From positions 62,001-126,000 of the forward strand of contig JAPYMA010000088.1 in assembly GCA_035041965.1 (NCBI GenBank): a stretch of DNA of 64,000 nucleotides, read 5' to 3'. A model generated the notes under the pieces. The model was given only the letters and a program-made list of their open reading frames with translations. It did not search any database and was not told the DNA's origin. This document shows positions 1 through 14,800 of this stretch, piece after piece. Numbering within the stretch: the stretch's first letter is position 1; every line of letters begins with the position of its first letter. The stretch comes from Anisakis pegreffii (taxonomy: Eukaryota; Nematoda; Chromadorea; Rhabditida; Anisakidae). A program made the position numbers and the translations under genes.

Positions 1-3000
1 CATCATTGTCAGTCGGTCTGATATTCTGTGTGCCTATTTGCGCTTTGTACTCTGTCGTTGCGATTCTTGTTTCACTGTGAATCTGATGCAGTATTTTTTT
101 TAGAGTGGAATTTTCAAATAGTTTATTAATTTCTTAAAATTGCTCTGAAATTCTCATCATCATTTCATGTCGCACTCCGAAACAATTCTCTGATTCTAAG
201 TTTCCATGAAGCAATCAGTTAGTTCCCTTTAATAACCATCGCTCATCCTTCCATCCATTCGTCTTTGATTGCAACTTACCACTAATTACTGGTTTGCTCA
301 TTTGTAAATGCTTGGTCAGAACGTTTCTTTTGGTCTACTGCTACTCATCTTACATTACTTATATTACTGCTGCTGTTGCTAATTGTTTATCTCTTTGAGG
401 TTGTTTGTTCGCTATAGAATCAATCAGTTGTATAATTGAGTTATTGCATTTCTTCGTTATTGTCGTCCCGGTTCGTTTGATTTTTTTTGCAGTACACCTC
501 AGTTTTTGAGCAAATGAAGTGGTTTATGAAATCATCGATGTTCATTGACTGATTCACCGAAAATTCTTTTTTGTTGGCTCTGTTTTGATGGCTTATAGAA
601 GCTCGATGGTGCACAGACAAAACATCTCGGACACGTTTCTTTTGTACAGTGTGATCATTGTAAAGTATAATATTTGGATGCATTTGCATGATTCAACCCT
701 AATGAAATGTACGATGTATTGTTGTTTCGCTTCAGTGCTATCATTCTCGAACACACCATAGAAAAACGAACAAATGCAGCAAGCAATGAAACTGAGAAGA
801 CTATTTCAGTGAATGAACAAATATCGTATTTTATATGAATTATTAATGTGAGAAACGTAATGAATGATCACCGTCTACCATATAGTGGCACATTGTGAGG
901 CGCTTCTTTATGAGTCATTAAAAATATGCATGCATTATATAAGGACACACGGGAGATGCTCGGGTGCAATCCACGTTATCATCACATAAATAACGTTAGC
1001 CAAGCATTTGACACATTGCAGATGTTGTTTTGGTGTTGAATGTGTTCATTGCTACTGATCAGAAATGAGATATTCAACTGAGATAATTGTGTTGTAAGTA
1101 AACGGTCGTTCGTTATTGTGCAGAATCAACATTTTGCTTTATTTGCATTGCATGCAACACGCAAAATTTTGCATTTCGAACACACGAACAAGTGAATAAA
1201 TGGTGCACAATGTTTTCCTTTCGTCTATCGCGCGATAGCAACAATAATACGTTTCTTTGATCATTGCAATCGTATTCTCAATCGTATCACTTTTCTTTCA
1301 TCATTTTTATTCATTTGAGCGCAATTTATTTGCTGATTGATGTTTACTTTCATGGGAATACCTATTGCTTGTTTATAAACATAACACACAGCAGTGCTTC
1401 AATCCAATGCTTTCTTTCAAATCCAGTAGTTTCGTTCTGTGATCGCGTTTCTGTGCGCTTTACTACTGTTCATTCAGTTTTTGATTTCTAGTCGTTGACG
1501 AGACAAATTTGCATGATTTCAGTGTTTGTGAAGTTGGCGAGACGGCTGATTCATTATTGTTAGATTCATTAGGTTTATATTCTTAGAATCTCTTGAGCAT
1601 CTCTTTTGATTGTTCGATTTTCAGTCACAAACGATTGTTCACAGGATAAGTCATACTTAGACTAATGCGTAGTGTTCATACTCGCATTTGGAACGCGATC
1701 CTTTGGAGGGGAAACCCAATTATCATCTGCACATTGTATTTTGCACGAATTGTTACCATTATTTAACGAATTTAATAGTACTCAATAGCAACATATTTAA
1801 TAGGGAACGCATTTAAGTGTCATCTGTAGTGAAACGAGGTTTGCAAGAGTGGATGCAAAAATCGCGTATGGATTGTGCTGTTCTGTGATCGTTTCATCCT
1901 CTTTCTGTTTATTTATGTATCAAAAATAATTTTTTTTGTGGCAACCAGAATTGTTTATGGGTCGTGTTCATGAAGTTTGATACACGAATGAAAATTGATG
2001 TCTTCTCGAAAAGCTCGTACAGAATTCTTGAAGAAAAAAATGCGAGCTGCGCGTTGAACAGTCAGTTGCGTCGTCATCAAAATAAAGCAAACAACATTTA
2101 TTTTCAGTGAATTTAGTTCATTGTATTTCCTTGATGTTTATGAGTTTTGACAGCAATTTACCATTAGTTTAACATTTTCTGTTTATTGTTATTGTGATAT
2201 TCCACTCATTATTTTTGATATTTGATCCGTGAAATTAGAAGTTCGTATGGAATTGTGAGTGAAATTGCGAAATATCGCGTTAGAATGAAATATATCAATA
2301 TTTATTTATTGTTAGTTATGAAAACGTTCAGCATCGAATTTTCGTTCGGTTGCGACCAATAATTACAGTTCATATCACTCAGCCATGCCGTAATCCATTC
2401 GAATTCTCTATTTGGATTGTTACCATTTTGAGAGTAATGTGTTTTCAAAGGAACTCAACGCAGCAACTTAGAATTAGCGAGTCAGTTATCATCATGAGAC
2501 TATGTTCCATATTGCTCATGTTATTGAGTCAGTTTTATCGAAATCATCGTTCCTTTTGATCTAAAGCAAAATCTAAAGCGTATTTCTTTGCTGAGTCGTT
2601 GATTCAAAGATTACCATTTTCGAATGATTGGCGAAAATTTGCATTTCATCGCGATTGAGTGATTGCTCGACTGAGATGTGAGTGGCACTCGGTAGCAGAT
2701 GTTGTTCATACCGAGCGATTGTGATGGCTGGCGGCCGGCTGGACGTTTCCAATTCCCTTCAAACTGATACTGTGAAATAACAGATTCCGTGTGGGATTAA
2801 TTGTAATTTGAACTGTGTTTATCGATTCGTTCAGTGACTGCGTTAGAATGCATTAAGATTAGGTTAACATTAAGAGCAATAACATTAGCGTATAACTGAT
2901 GGTATACTGACGTTCACAGACAACATCAACAACAATACATTCGAAGGCCATATGGCTGAATTGATTCATTGTGAGGGTGTTTTGCGGATGATAAGCGTTT

Positions 3001-5606
3001 TATGGTTCGGTGGGGCAACAAAACAAGCGAATTCACATGCATTTATTGACCAAACCCATTCATTCATTCCATTGCCTCATGCAAACGAATGACGACGAGT
3101 GTGCACCTCTTTAAGCATCAACAACGCTCTCGTATGCATCGATTTAGAGACAGCCCTATTGGATATCTGCAGTATTATATGTGCAGTATCCGTCATTCAT
3201 CCACCCGCTCGTCCCTATAGCACTCGAATCCACGGCACATCATTCACCACATCAGCAAACGTTAGCAGTGAACACGTCGCTCCATTCATTTTTGTTTAGT
3301 CTCATTTTAAATCGTGCCGCTATCCTTATCCCATTTTCTTTCGCTAAAACTTGGTTTTTTCGCTTCGAAAAATCTTTCCTCATCGTTAAAGAGGGATTAG
3401 TTTTTCATAAATATTATCTCTTGGATTCCCTGCTAGAAGACCATCTCCATCGAAACCGTTCTGATCGTTCTCGCATCTCTTTCACGGTGTACATCGTTCA
3501 TATTTGATGTGATCGATGTCCGTCGTAACTGTATCCGTCACGAAACAATAAATGAAAACGCAGCAAACGATAATATGTTTGCGCAGGAAAACAGATCCGA
3601 GGTCTTATTCATTTAGACTGCATGGAATTCTTCAACGCGAGGAATTCATGAAGAGACCAGAGATCATTGGTTAGCCTTATCGTGATTTTGCGTCGCGGAA
3701 TCAAAACAAATTCCTCTAACGAAGCAGTTCAGCTACGCGACATATAGATGTTTATTTGCTTTGTGCACCGTAAAGTAGATCTTTGAGTAGTGATCGCTTT
3801 AAGCAGAGAAAACAGTTGAGCAAACTGAGAGTATCTGTTTCCTATCCATCTGAAGGCGTTATCACGTTAAGTGTTTGCATTGTGAGGTGTGCTTCGCTGT
3901 GGAATGATCACATTCGAAGAATTCTGTTGTGCGTCAGTTAATATTGCCTTAGATGATTATGTATTTTGTTGACTTTGCTTCGTATTGTTCATATTTTACC
4001 AATTTTACACTAGTGATAAGGTGTTGACAATTTTTTCAAAATATGGCTAAAAGATGGGTATTTTTAGCAGCTGAACAACAGACTGATAAGCAGCTGAACG
4101 TCTTTTGAGGAATGTTATTGATGATTTAGTCGATTACAATAATTAATAGTAAATGTTATGATAAAATGTCAAGTGATAAAATGAATCGGCAAAACGTATG
4201 CATATAAATGCTTATTTGTAGGAGTAGTCACAAATACCTTAAAGAGTTTGAAACGTGGAATTTTTTATGCGATAATTCTCCATTCTTCGATGCATTTGAA
4301 ATGTTTATCTCTTCGATGTTTTGAATGGAGCGTGATCATTTTGAAATAATTACGCCTTCTTCGGGCATTGATTCGCTTGTTTTTACGTGTTGTTATCAGA
4401 GAATATAATCTTCGAGCATTGAAAATGATTTCGAAATCATGATTGACAGGTAATTGACATGATTACAAGTTTTGTCACGAAATTCATCGAATTTTCAGTT
4501 GCCCGTTTTTTTGCACTGTAAATATACTCAGCAAATCACGTGGTCTGCAAGTTACACTTCAGACAAATATATTTTCCAATAGCTTTACTGTAACGTCGGT
4601 TTTTTTCGATTGTTTGTGGCGATGTCGAAAACGTAATATTTTCTAAGCTTGTGGGAGTATATAGTGAATGTGTTTTTTATTGTATGATCACAATGCGTTA
4701 TTGGTAAACGTTCTGTTGATACGCGTCCGTAATGAACGAAAAGATAGATAAGTTGATATCAACTAACAGCAATATACTATTGTTAATCATGTCACTTATC
4801 GAAGCTGCTTCCAATTTAAGCATATTCAATTATGAGAACATACCGTACTTTAACTTTGGGCATTTCCTCAAACTTTTTGCTTATTCTATCGTTAATACGC
4901 TTGTTTTATGGAGAGTGTGATGACTGAGCAGTTAGATAGGTCTTTTTCACCAAATTTTCATTTTTTCACATGTCTTATGCACCACATCGTCATTATCGTC
5001 TAAAAGAGTCAAAAAGTTTAAAATTTATTCCGCCGACCTCAAAATATCGTTTCGTTTGGGGAAAAAATCTCTTGTCTTTTTTATGCGCACTCGCTATAGT
5101 TTCATCACTGTTTTCTTGTTGCGATTGCACAAATTCAGTTGTACAATAGCGATCGAAGATAAAATTTGGTTAATTGCGTGCTTTCTTCAGTAAATCTTCT
5201 GAAAATTTGAAGAATACCAACACTCTTTTGGAATTGCCCCTCAGCAGATGTTATTGACATATGAAGTTGATTAGCAGATTGTTTATGGATAAGTAGCACT
5301 TTGAGTGTAATGTGAGGTTGTTATTGATGAGGCACTTCAAATGAGGCTTGTGTTAAGCACTGAAGTGTTTCGTATTGAAGTGATCAACCAACTGCATTAC
5401 TGCACTCACTTGGAACACCGAAATACGCACATTGTTGTTATGTTTAAGCGTACTTCCTCATATCATCACTGTTATTATGCGTTCACTTTCATAACTTCTT
5501 GATGATTGAAATTTTTTCTTTCGTTTTGACTTGTGAACGTCATGTGTGCCGCGTTTGCTCGGCTTTTGTAAATTTCAAGTGAAAGTTTTCGAAAATTATT
5601 AGAGGA
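1..5606. other. Non-coding stretch, no gene seen
   Basis: I read all six frames and found no chain of exons with splice signals. Open stretches here are short and of skewed composition, as expected by chance in AT-rich DNA; the longest is about 108 codons near 3.2-3.5 kb on the + strand. The 3' part could be upstream sequence of the gene starting at 5607. No tRNA or rRNA was recognised. Confidence 0.5.
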
Positions 5607-8600
5607 ATGAGTGTGAAGGATGCAGCAGTGCGCGAAGAAGTTGAAATAGATCAGGGTAAGGCGGCTGGAGATGAGGGCAGAAGCGCGGTAGTATTCGATG
5701 GGAAACAACGGCCGGCTCGACTGGGTGCTTCATTGCAACGTAACAGCGGGTTCAGTCGACGACTGTCCTCTGCAATTCGTCGTTCGCTTCGATTGGGTCC
5801 AAAACGATCGACCACAGCCACAACACCTCTGGATGCATTACACAAGCCTTTGGACATCGACGTTCGTTTCACCATTTTCATAAATTTCATTTTTTAATTC
5901 CTTTTCTCAGAATCACATTATTTCGTTGATATCCTTTTCGTTCAAGAGCATTCCGTCCGACCTGCATCTAAATCAACAATTTCCTCATCTACAAAAGCAA
6001 AATTACGACTTCTGCTATTGAATTTGAATGCTGAATGTGATAATTACTTTCAATTTTATGATCAATTTGAGAACATTTTGACGAAACTCAATGAATAGTT
6101 GTCATGTCGTGTTCGTCACGAATGATGAAAAACGTTGACGTTGTTTCAAAGGTCATACTTACTACGAGTAATTGAGATACTTTTTCGCTTTTGAATGATG
6201 ATTTATTCAAGTGTACTTTACTACTCTAATGCTCTCATCACATTTTCATGAACATAAGATGAAACACGGATAAAAGCAAAGCCATAATGTGGTTCTAAGA
6301 TATTTTATTGAAGCACACAAAAAAGCAAACGATACTTGGCTTTTGGCAGCAGAAAACACTTTGAAATGTCAAAAACATAAGCAATGCAACGACTCAGTGC
6401 ATGCCACTAAATATGCAAGAATTTCAGTAGTTAGAGAATTGCAAAATACGGTCGTTTTCAACAAAAATTAACGAGTGTTTATTATAGAGTGGCGTGAATT
6501 GATAACAACAACAATCTCAATTCACACCATTAAACACAATGGAATGTGAGAAATTTTTGAAAAAATTATTGTTACTAAAATTGCTTCAAATTCGTAGTTT
6601 TGATGCTTTATTAGATTCCCAAATGGCAACCCGCAAATTTTTCGAAGAACGAGAATCTCCGATAGTTCGGTAGTATCAGGAATGAGGACAATGTAGCATT
6701 CTGAGAAAGCGGTTGCGCGCGAAAAGCCGAGAACGGGGAGAGGGTCCTCGAAACACTTCCATCCTTTCCTCGCAACACCAGCCCGAAGTATTGATTACTC
6801 GAAAAAAAATTGCTTGTCGCATTTAATTTTTTTATCCGATTATTTCAACAAACCGACGAATTTAAACCGATTACACTTCCGACATCACATATGCATTTTG
6901 ATTGCTACTGATAGTGAGAATATTTCCCTCTAGGTCGCCGCAACAAATTTTTTAGCCTATTCATATTCATTTTATCATAATCAATCAACATATCTGGACA
7001 CATATCTGCAAAGAGTATTCTTGGAATTATTATCTTTTGCCGACATCAACGAATATTGTCAATTTCCACTTAATTAATAGCATCCACCACGCTTTGTGGT
7101 CATTCAATCGCTCGCAACGGTGTGCATCAATTTCCCTCTGAAAGTGCATTCGAAGAATTCACAGTGCATCCCAAAAATGAAAACGCTTCATCATCATCCA
7201 GTTTTGCGACTTTTTGCAATTGTAAATGGCCACATTCATCATATTCTTCCGAAAGATTAATGAGCACCATGACATTGCTAGAATCTTCTTGAATTGGAAA
7301 GATTGATTGGTGTTTATTTCGTAGACTGTGTTCCACACATCAGTCATAGTTTTTTTGATGGTTAAGAATGCGATTGATTCAGTTATATTGTTGGAAGAGT
7401 TTCATTTGTGTTTTGTGCGCAAAGAAATTTCAAGTTTTGTTTTATGAAATGGACTTAAATGGTTGCTCCGTTTTAATGTTATTATATATTTTGAACGGAA
7501 AATATAATAAATGAACCGTCGTTCTGTTGCATGTCTTACCAGGAAAAAAAGCATCATTCAGCAAGTAATCCCGAATCGTTGATTAACGATCGCATCATAT
7601 TTTCATCCGTAATAAACATTCAATTTTATGCGAAAAACTCTTTGCGGTCATCTTCATCTCTTCCTTCAAGACTTCGTTTTGCATCCATTAATTTTACATT
7701 TGAAAAAAGCGATTACTTTTTATGAAATTCATTCTCACTGCTGCTGACAGCCTTCGTTCTTACTGAATTGACTGATACAGTCGCCGAACATGTATCGTGC
7801 ATTCTCCTTGTATCATTCTCACCATCATGGAACGTAGCGGTAGACCTTCAACCTTTCACGAATTGCTCTTTTCTTTCGTTGGTGCATTTGCATTTGCACT
7901 GAAATTAACATTCGAGGTATTGGATATGACCTCACGACGACACGCGAATATGCACTGGGTTCGTGTTTCTTTAAAGCAAAATTCTTCGGTTTATTCTTCA
8001 TCCTGCCAATTCAGCTATTTTCAAATCATCCACGCAAATTTCCCCACTAGAATATCGTTCTGTTTTGCGGTAGGCCACAAGAACCTATTGACATCTCTGA
8101 GTGTCGAAAACGAAATTGCTTGCGAGCACAGTGAAACTGTCAGAAAAGTTCAGTCTTCGATTGTAGCAAAGCATTTTTAGCAATAGCGTCGTACACTTAA
8201 TCGGGATGCATCTTTTTCGAACTTATCTATTGGGATATGTACAATAAGTGATCGTGATGTACGATGGTTCAAATTTTGTTGTAATCGAAAAACATCCAAA
8301 TTCACAAAACTGCAACTGCACAAAAAACTTTGCATTCATCTGAAGATGTTTAGTCGCAACATTTTCGTTCCTTCATCAAATTAGGATGCGAGAATCTGTC
8401 TAACATCCACTAAATTACTCTCTGATCAAACCAGTTTCGTGGTACTGCATTTGTACTGCTGCCTTTATTGTGTCTTTACTTTACAGTCACATCAACTGAG
8501 TCGAACAAATAGCTTGTGGAAGTTTCAGGGATGACATAAATTCTGGAATTTGTCTGCGATCGACTTCAATTGCTAATGATCTCGTGAATCGCAACTCTTT

Positions 8601-9731
8601 CATAAAAAAGTGCCTATCTGAGAGAATCAAATTTGTGCTGAACCATAAGAGAATCGCTGACTCGATCAGTCACATCCACTGTATCTAAATAAATATAGTC
8701 ATATTTTTGATATTATCGGATATGTCAAAGGGAACATTACTGCGACCGAATAACATTTCAGACAGAAGGTATCAGTTAAGGATGTTTAGATGAACGATCC
8801 GTGTATTTCAGGGCACGAAGTGCTTCACCAAGTATGGTGATATTCGAATTGAGCAATATGTCAAAGCGTATGGCACAATACAAGATTTAAAACGCCTTAT
8901 ACAACTGGCTCGTCAAGCGTCGGTTCGTTTCATTATGATTGTTGCATAGACGACGATATCCTGATTCTCAGTGTATGCTGTCGTACGTTTTGAGTATTCT
9001 CAATGATATTTTTCGTGAATGCTCTTCTTATTGCTATTCTTTGCTCAGCATATTCATGCGTGTCATTCTCTTGCATATCAATTATTTTTTAGTGTTTTGA
9101 TCACCGTTCACAAGTCACTCCTTCAGTTTGTTTTGTCTATTCGTATACGAATAAGCACGCACGCACTGTCCAACTGAGGTTCAACTTCAATTACCAGTGA
9201 AAAAAATATTTCTTGTTCAACACTTCACTGGTTCTTGCCCTATCTACTTATCTTTTTTTTTTCCAATTTTTAGTCTGAATTCTAGTCTGAACTGATACTT
9301 GTATCGAAATTCAATATTTTTTATTTGAACTTTGACTGCGGTTTATTGACATCAGCAGTTGTGTCGTATTGAAGTCATCGGAGCAGAGAACATAAATTCA
9401 GGTTTATGCACACGTGCCTAGTGAACTGAACCATGCGATTTGCAGTTGTCGATCATAATGACTAATTCGAATGATTTACATATTACTGATAGTAATAGTG
9501 CACGAATATAATCGATTTCAGCGCATTCGTTTTCGAACTTTCAAATCTCGAATGTTGTTTACTTGTCCCCATTTTTAGCTACGTTCCGTTGAGCTTAGAG
9601 CTGAAACTGAGGCGAAGAGCAAGCAGATTGAAATGAAAAGTTGGACAGGAAGGCGGGCATGTGATTTTTGCGTGATTATCGCTTGCTTCTCACGCCGTTC
9701 TGCTGTTATTACTATTGAATTATTCCACTGA
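5607..9731 (+). CDS. Candidate three-exon gene of unknown function
   Basis: Tentative model with exons 5607-5861, 8812-8922 and 9579-9731, all joined in phase 0, giving 172 aa. Exon 1 starts at an ATG and encodes an acidic start (MSVKDAAVREEVEID) followed by a Ser/Arg-rich basic stretch (RRLSSAIRRSLRLGPKR, about residues 52-68). Exon 2 follows a good acceptor (GTGTATTTCAG) and encodes a charged, probably helical segment (KYGDIRIEQYVKAYGTIQDL). Exon 3 follows ATTTTTAG and begins LRSVELRAETEAKSKQIEMK, then becomes less protein-like before the stop. The first two introns share the GTTCGT donor also used in the TBC1D24 gene, which supports them. I do not recognise a family. Exon 3 could instead splice out at a GTGATT donor after ...RRACDFC (phase 0) towards later exons, so these may even be alternative 5' exons of the TBC1D24 gene at 11.8 kb. 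Another open segment at about 7800-7915 (frame ...FHELLFSFVGAFAF) ends at a possible donor in matching phase and could be an extra exon. Confidence 0.35.
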
Positions 9732-11831
9732 TTGCAGGGAATCTAAGTCGTGAATTAATTTTTATATTATTATATATTCCGAAAAGGCATCCATCCATCC
9801 ACAAACGCAGAATAAAATTTTGTAAAATCTTATTCGCACAACAGAAAATATTGAATTTCGCGAATATCCATGAATTTTCATTGCTTTCAAAATGTAACTG
9901 CTGTCGACATTCGATAGATTTTGTGTGTTTCAAAGTAACTGCTGTCGACAAAGAAATATTCATATTTAGCATTATTGTCGGTTCAAAATTTCAGCCATAC
10001 CCTTGTTTGCCAACAATAGGGTTGGTCGGTCGTTTTTTGAATTGAAACCGACCACATTGCGTCGTTTATCGCTTTCGTTTTTTTCAAATGCCTAATCCTA
10101 ATATTTTTTTGCCTAATGCCTAATCATATTTTTAGTATCGTAAGCTTTAAAACAATGCCCTCCCCCACAAGAACTCTTCATTAAATGCGATAATCGCTTT
10201 AAAAGATTACTTGTTCTTTGCCCACCGCAGTTGGTTTCTTTGTTTATCTTTAGCGTCACTCCGTTTCGTCCCCGTAACGCGTACTCAATTTGCTAATTTC
10301 GTACAGTTGTCGATCAGCGCATAGCAACGCAGCTTAGCCAAAACTCAAACGAAAACTAAGCCAATAATTGCACCAGCCACAAACCACTCCAGCTGGGGCA
10401 TGAGCAAGTGTTGGGTGAAAGTTGAAGTTGAGCCTGAGAAAACCCAATAGATCGCTTTAGAGTGGTTGGTGGTTTTGCTTTAGTGGTGTTTTTCATGCAG
10501 TGTTGAATTAATGCCATCAAAAGAAGGGTCAACAATTGGGAACTGACTGAACAAGTTTGTGAGTGATCGGCGATCACACAGTTCAGTTTACGAAGACATT
10601 TCTAATTGCATGAGCATAACCCACTCTCCTCGAAATGAGTTGTTCTAAGTGTTTACAAGAACTAATTAATTAGTCTTAACAGCAAAACAGATCATATCAA
10701 AACATAATATGCTGTCCTTCAAGAGTATATTGCAATGTTCTGATGCACTATAGTGTAGAGCAACTCTCTTGCAGAGTTCTGTTGACAATTGACAGCGAGA
10801 ATAAGTCGTTAAAGGACACATCAGGTTTGATCATTTCCATCAATCAGAGACTCCTCCGAAAAGTAATGATTATATCAACAAACCTATCAGTCATTTATGA
10901 TATCACCGACGAACTCTAGTATTTTGTTGTTCATCGTTCATTTTGAACCGTTCTAAAGTTTGTTGTAGTTTGTTTCATTCAAAAAAATTTTGCTCCACCG
11001 TAGCGCTAGTTCGGTCGTTATCGCTTGAAAATTCTTTGAACTGATGTCTTGGGATGATAACCTATGGAATCGTTCTACAGAAGCCCATTTATCCTATTTA
11101 AAAGTCATTCTATTGAAGAAACTCCCAGTTAATGCTTGACCGTCGAAAGTTATTCTCCTTTGGTTAGTTGATCATTTGATCAGTCAGTTGTGTAGGGCAC
11201 CGGCATTATTGTGGCATTTGTAATTAGATAAAAAAGGGAGGTGTTCATCGAGACAAATTGATGCTTTCGCTCGAACCCATCTCCAAAAATAGTGTATCTA
11301 ATCATAGCACTGCTGGTCGGTTGCAACACTCCCTTAGCTTTCAGTAATGAGAAATTTTCAGTAATGAGAAATTTTGTGGATGACGATTGTAATTACGTAT
11401 AAATGTCGTTTATCAAAGTTTCATTGTTTCTTAGGCCAGAGCATTTTTTCAAATAGCCATTCTTCTTCGAGAAGACTGGTAGATTTCTAGCCGAACAGGT
11501 TTCTTTTCGGTTATGGCGTGCGTTCGAATTTGTATTTTCTCACTTTTTTTTCATTTCGCATTCACTTTTTCACATCGGGTCGGTTACTATACGAAATTTG
11601 CTCAAGACAACTATAGATGGATGGATCTGATGGATGAAATACAATAATAAATACAATTTTGTGGGCGTGATTCGAAGTGAATAATGCTGTGGTGTTATTG
11701 CACTGTTTATATAGTTGGATATTATTTATACGGTGCAGTTGCGATTTGTAGACGACGGTCATTGCTTGTTCACTTTAGAAGAAGGTTTATTAGTACTGCT
11801 GCTGCTAGCATCGTTGACGTTGTGATGTTCA
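9732..11831. other. Intergenic, upstream of the TBC1D24 gene
   Basis: No supported gene. It contains a short direct duplication near 11340-11375 (TTTCAGTAATGAGAAA twice). The last few hundred bases before 11832 presumably hold the promoter and 5' UTR of the TBC1D24 gene, but no clear TATA box or splice-leader acceptor stands out. Confidence 0.4.
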
Positions 11832-14800
11832 ATGATGAGTGTTGAACCGTTAGCATCTGATACCGCTGATCGTATTCGTACGGATGATCCACGTTCGATA
11901 TCGTGTCGTTCTGAATCACTGGATTCGGGATATGCATCCCTTCACAGCGCTAAATCTTTTGATCAAGAGCATTCAGACTTTGAGTTTGAAGAGGACGATG
12001 ATGCGTGTTTGATCGCTCTGAAACATCAGGTCAGTCGGCGATCTGCTATTGATTATCATTTATCTCTTTTGGTTACTTCTGTGCGCTGATTCAAGAAGTT
12101 TGTCTGATAGTGAATGTTTTGAGATGGGTTTGTGGATCGTTTCATTGATTTTCTTTGCACACCTACTTCTTGCATAATTATTGGCAATTTTCACGTTTAC
12201 AGCGAAAATTTTCGCATTAATTATATTTTCGATCGTTTTCCAATGCATTTGAACATTTGAACGAATCTAATAATTGCCTCCAACCAAGTTGCACTTGTTT
12301 CGCATTCATTACACAATCTCTCATCAATGTTCTATTTCACAACAAACTTTACGATCACATTTATCACCATCACATTCATCTCGTTTCAATACCAACCGAC
12401 ACTCTTCTTCATCCTTCTTGAATAGCCATAGTTTTCGTCAGTATGCCTTCTTAAATTGTAATATAAATTGTCTTGCAAGCACTTTGCATGTGCAATCAAA
12501 TCATTGAAATTATGATTTTTAGTTTTTGTTCCACGATTAGAGTCAAATTGTTCATTTTTGTTAATTGTATGCTTTTCCATTACATATAATATGCGCTTTT
12601 TTGTGTCTCTGACGATAAACAGTCAATTTCTTGCGAAGTTTCACTGTTGGAATCGCTCAACATGCAGTAACATTTCTCTCCTGGATTCTTTATTTCACAC
12701 TTCCATCAGCACATCCGTAATGTAAGCCTTTCAGAACGCTGTTGACGACAATAAAATCGTTTCGATATTCTGTAAATAACATTGCTGAGCGATGAACTTT
12801 TGAATGAAATCAATCGTTCATTCATTGAAAATTGTTTTCATGCAAAAGCTTTACATTCAAAAACATCGAGTGCATTCTGAATGGAAGGAAGATTGTTTGT
12901 TCATGTGCACTTAGTTACAGTGTCTAGCATCTGCTTTCAGTAGCGTGCTTTGTTGATCCTCATCCCATCTCTTATCCCACAAACTTGTTGTTCACCAGTC
13001 CAAGTCAGCTGCTGATGCTGCTGATTGCCATGTGCAAAATTTTCTACGTGGCTTCTTTCACAATCAATGTCTTTCTTTATTTGCATCAAATGAAAGAATT
13101 TGAATAGTAATTGTTTGTTTGATTTTCGCTTACAAAAACATGTATCTTGAATGTGTTTGGCTTTTATTTGAGAGCGTTCTGTTTGCATTTCATGATATTT
13201 TTAAACAAAAACAAATTATTGTTGAGTGAATAGTTGATGTTTTGTGAATAGAAAGACGGTGATCGATGATTCCTCGATTCCTTAGAGATAGTTGTTGTTG
13301 TTGTTGCAGATCAAGAAGTTCATTCGACTCAATAACTGGCCAACCGGTCATGAGATTCGTGCGGATCTTTGGAAGGAGTTGTGCAGAGATCGAGATTTCG
13401 AAGCCAACAAACAACTGTACAATCATGAAGTTAAGGCAGTACTGCATACAGGAGGTTGTGTCCTTTCATCATAATCGTTTCATGAACAACTGCTGCGAGC
13501 AGTCAGCTGTTTTGCGATAATAAATGTGTGATCATCGGCTGAACGAAACTAGCTTGCTTAAAGCTAATTCACTGAATCGTTAAAGAAACAGCACATGAAT
13601 GATGCAACTGAATCACTTTCCGTTCATCCAGTTCTTCGTAATGATCTCTCTCATTTGTTAGAATTTGAATCAGTGAAATGGAAATTTACGAGTGCGTCAG
13701 TGGTGTGTATTGTATCTTATAGTAAATAGTTTATTTGTGATCGTTGGGATGCATCAATAATTTTTAGTAGATTATGTCAAGTAAAAGCGTTTCAATGCTT
13801 TGCAAATGCGCATCGAAAGCATTCACCGAATATCCGGTATCGATGCTAATACAATAATCAATCAACCGGTCTCAGTGTGTCGCACAATCGATGTTCTCGT
13901 ATATTTTGTTGTTGTTACTGATTTCTAAGCTTGCCATAACGAATGCGAGAGATCAGCAAACCGAAAAGTGTGGCATGGCATATCTTTTAGTATCCACTCG
14001 CAAAATAATATTCATTTATGTTCTTCTCGTAGCGTTTCTCATCAAACATTACCGTTGTTGTTCATCTTACAATTAGTTGTCACTGTGCACAATTTCAACG
14101 AACATCAAATAAACAAAATATGTAAACAACACTCCACTGCGGTCACCATTTCAGTTCACCGAATATTCATTCCCTACACATACATACAAACAAATAGTGA
14201 TAAGACCACAAGAAATACGCTTATTTCATTCGGCGTATGCGATACGCAATTCATTCATACTTACTTGCAAGGGAAATCGCCTATTCCTATTGTGCATTTT
14301 GCAGTACCATTTGCATGTTTTTTTGAATGTTCATTTCACTTTTATGCTCTGAAGATGGTGGCTTCTGGGGATCATTTGATCGTAATTTGACTCCAAGCCC
14401 GAGTACAATCGTGAATGTGACTGTAGGAATAAAAGCCGAGGCTTGAAGCAGAGAATAACTGAAGCAGATGAGGCTGAATTGTAGTCGGTTACGTTGAATC
14501 AGGTCTAAAGTTACACAGCGAAGAAATTGATGAAAGCGGTGAATCGTGTGAATATCTGTGGTTTTTGTAACGAATGATGTTAAACACACGAGGCGCAAAT
14601 TTGAAGGGGTTTGAGTTAATCTGAGATGATAGCAAATTCAACAGTGTTTGGAATATAGCAGTGATGCACGCTTTTTATCAGCAGAAAAAGAATGGTTGTG
14701 ATGATTGAAGTAACGTGACTCTGTGTTGATCACATCGAATCAGCATCATCTGATTTTCCGAAAAATGTCTTCAAAAAATATATTTTATAAACTACAAGAT

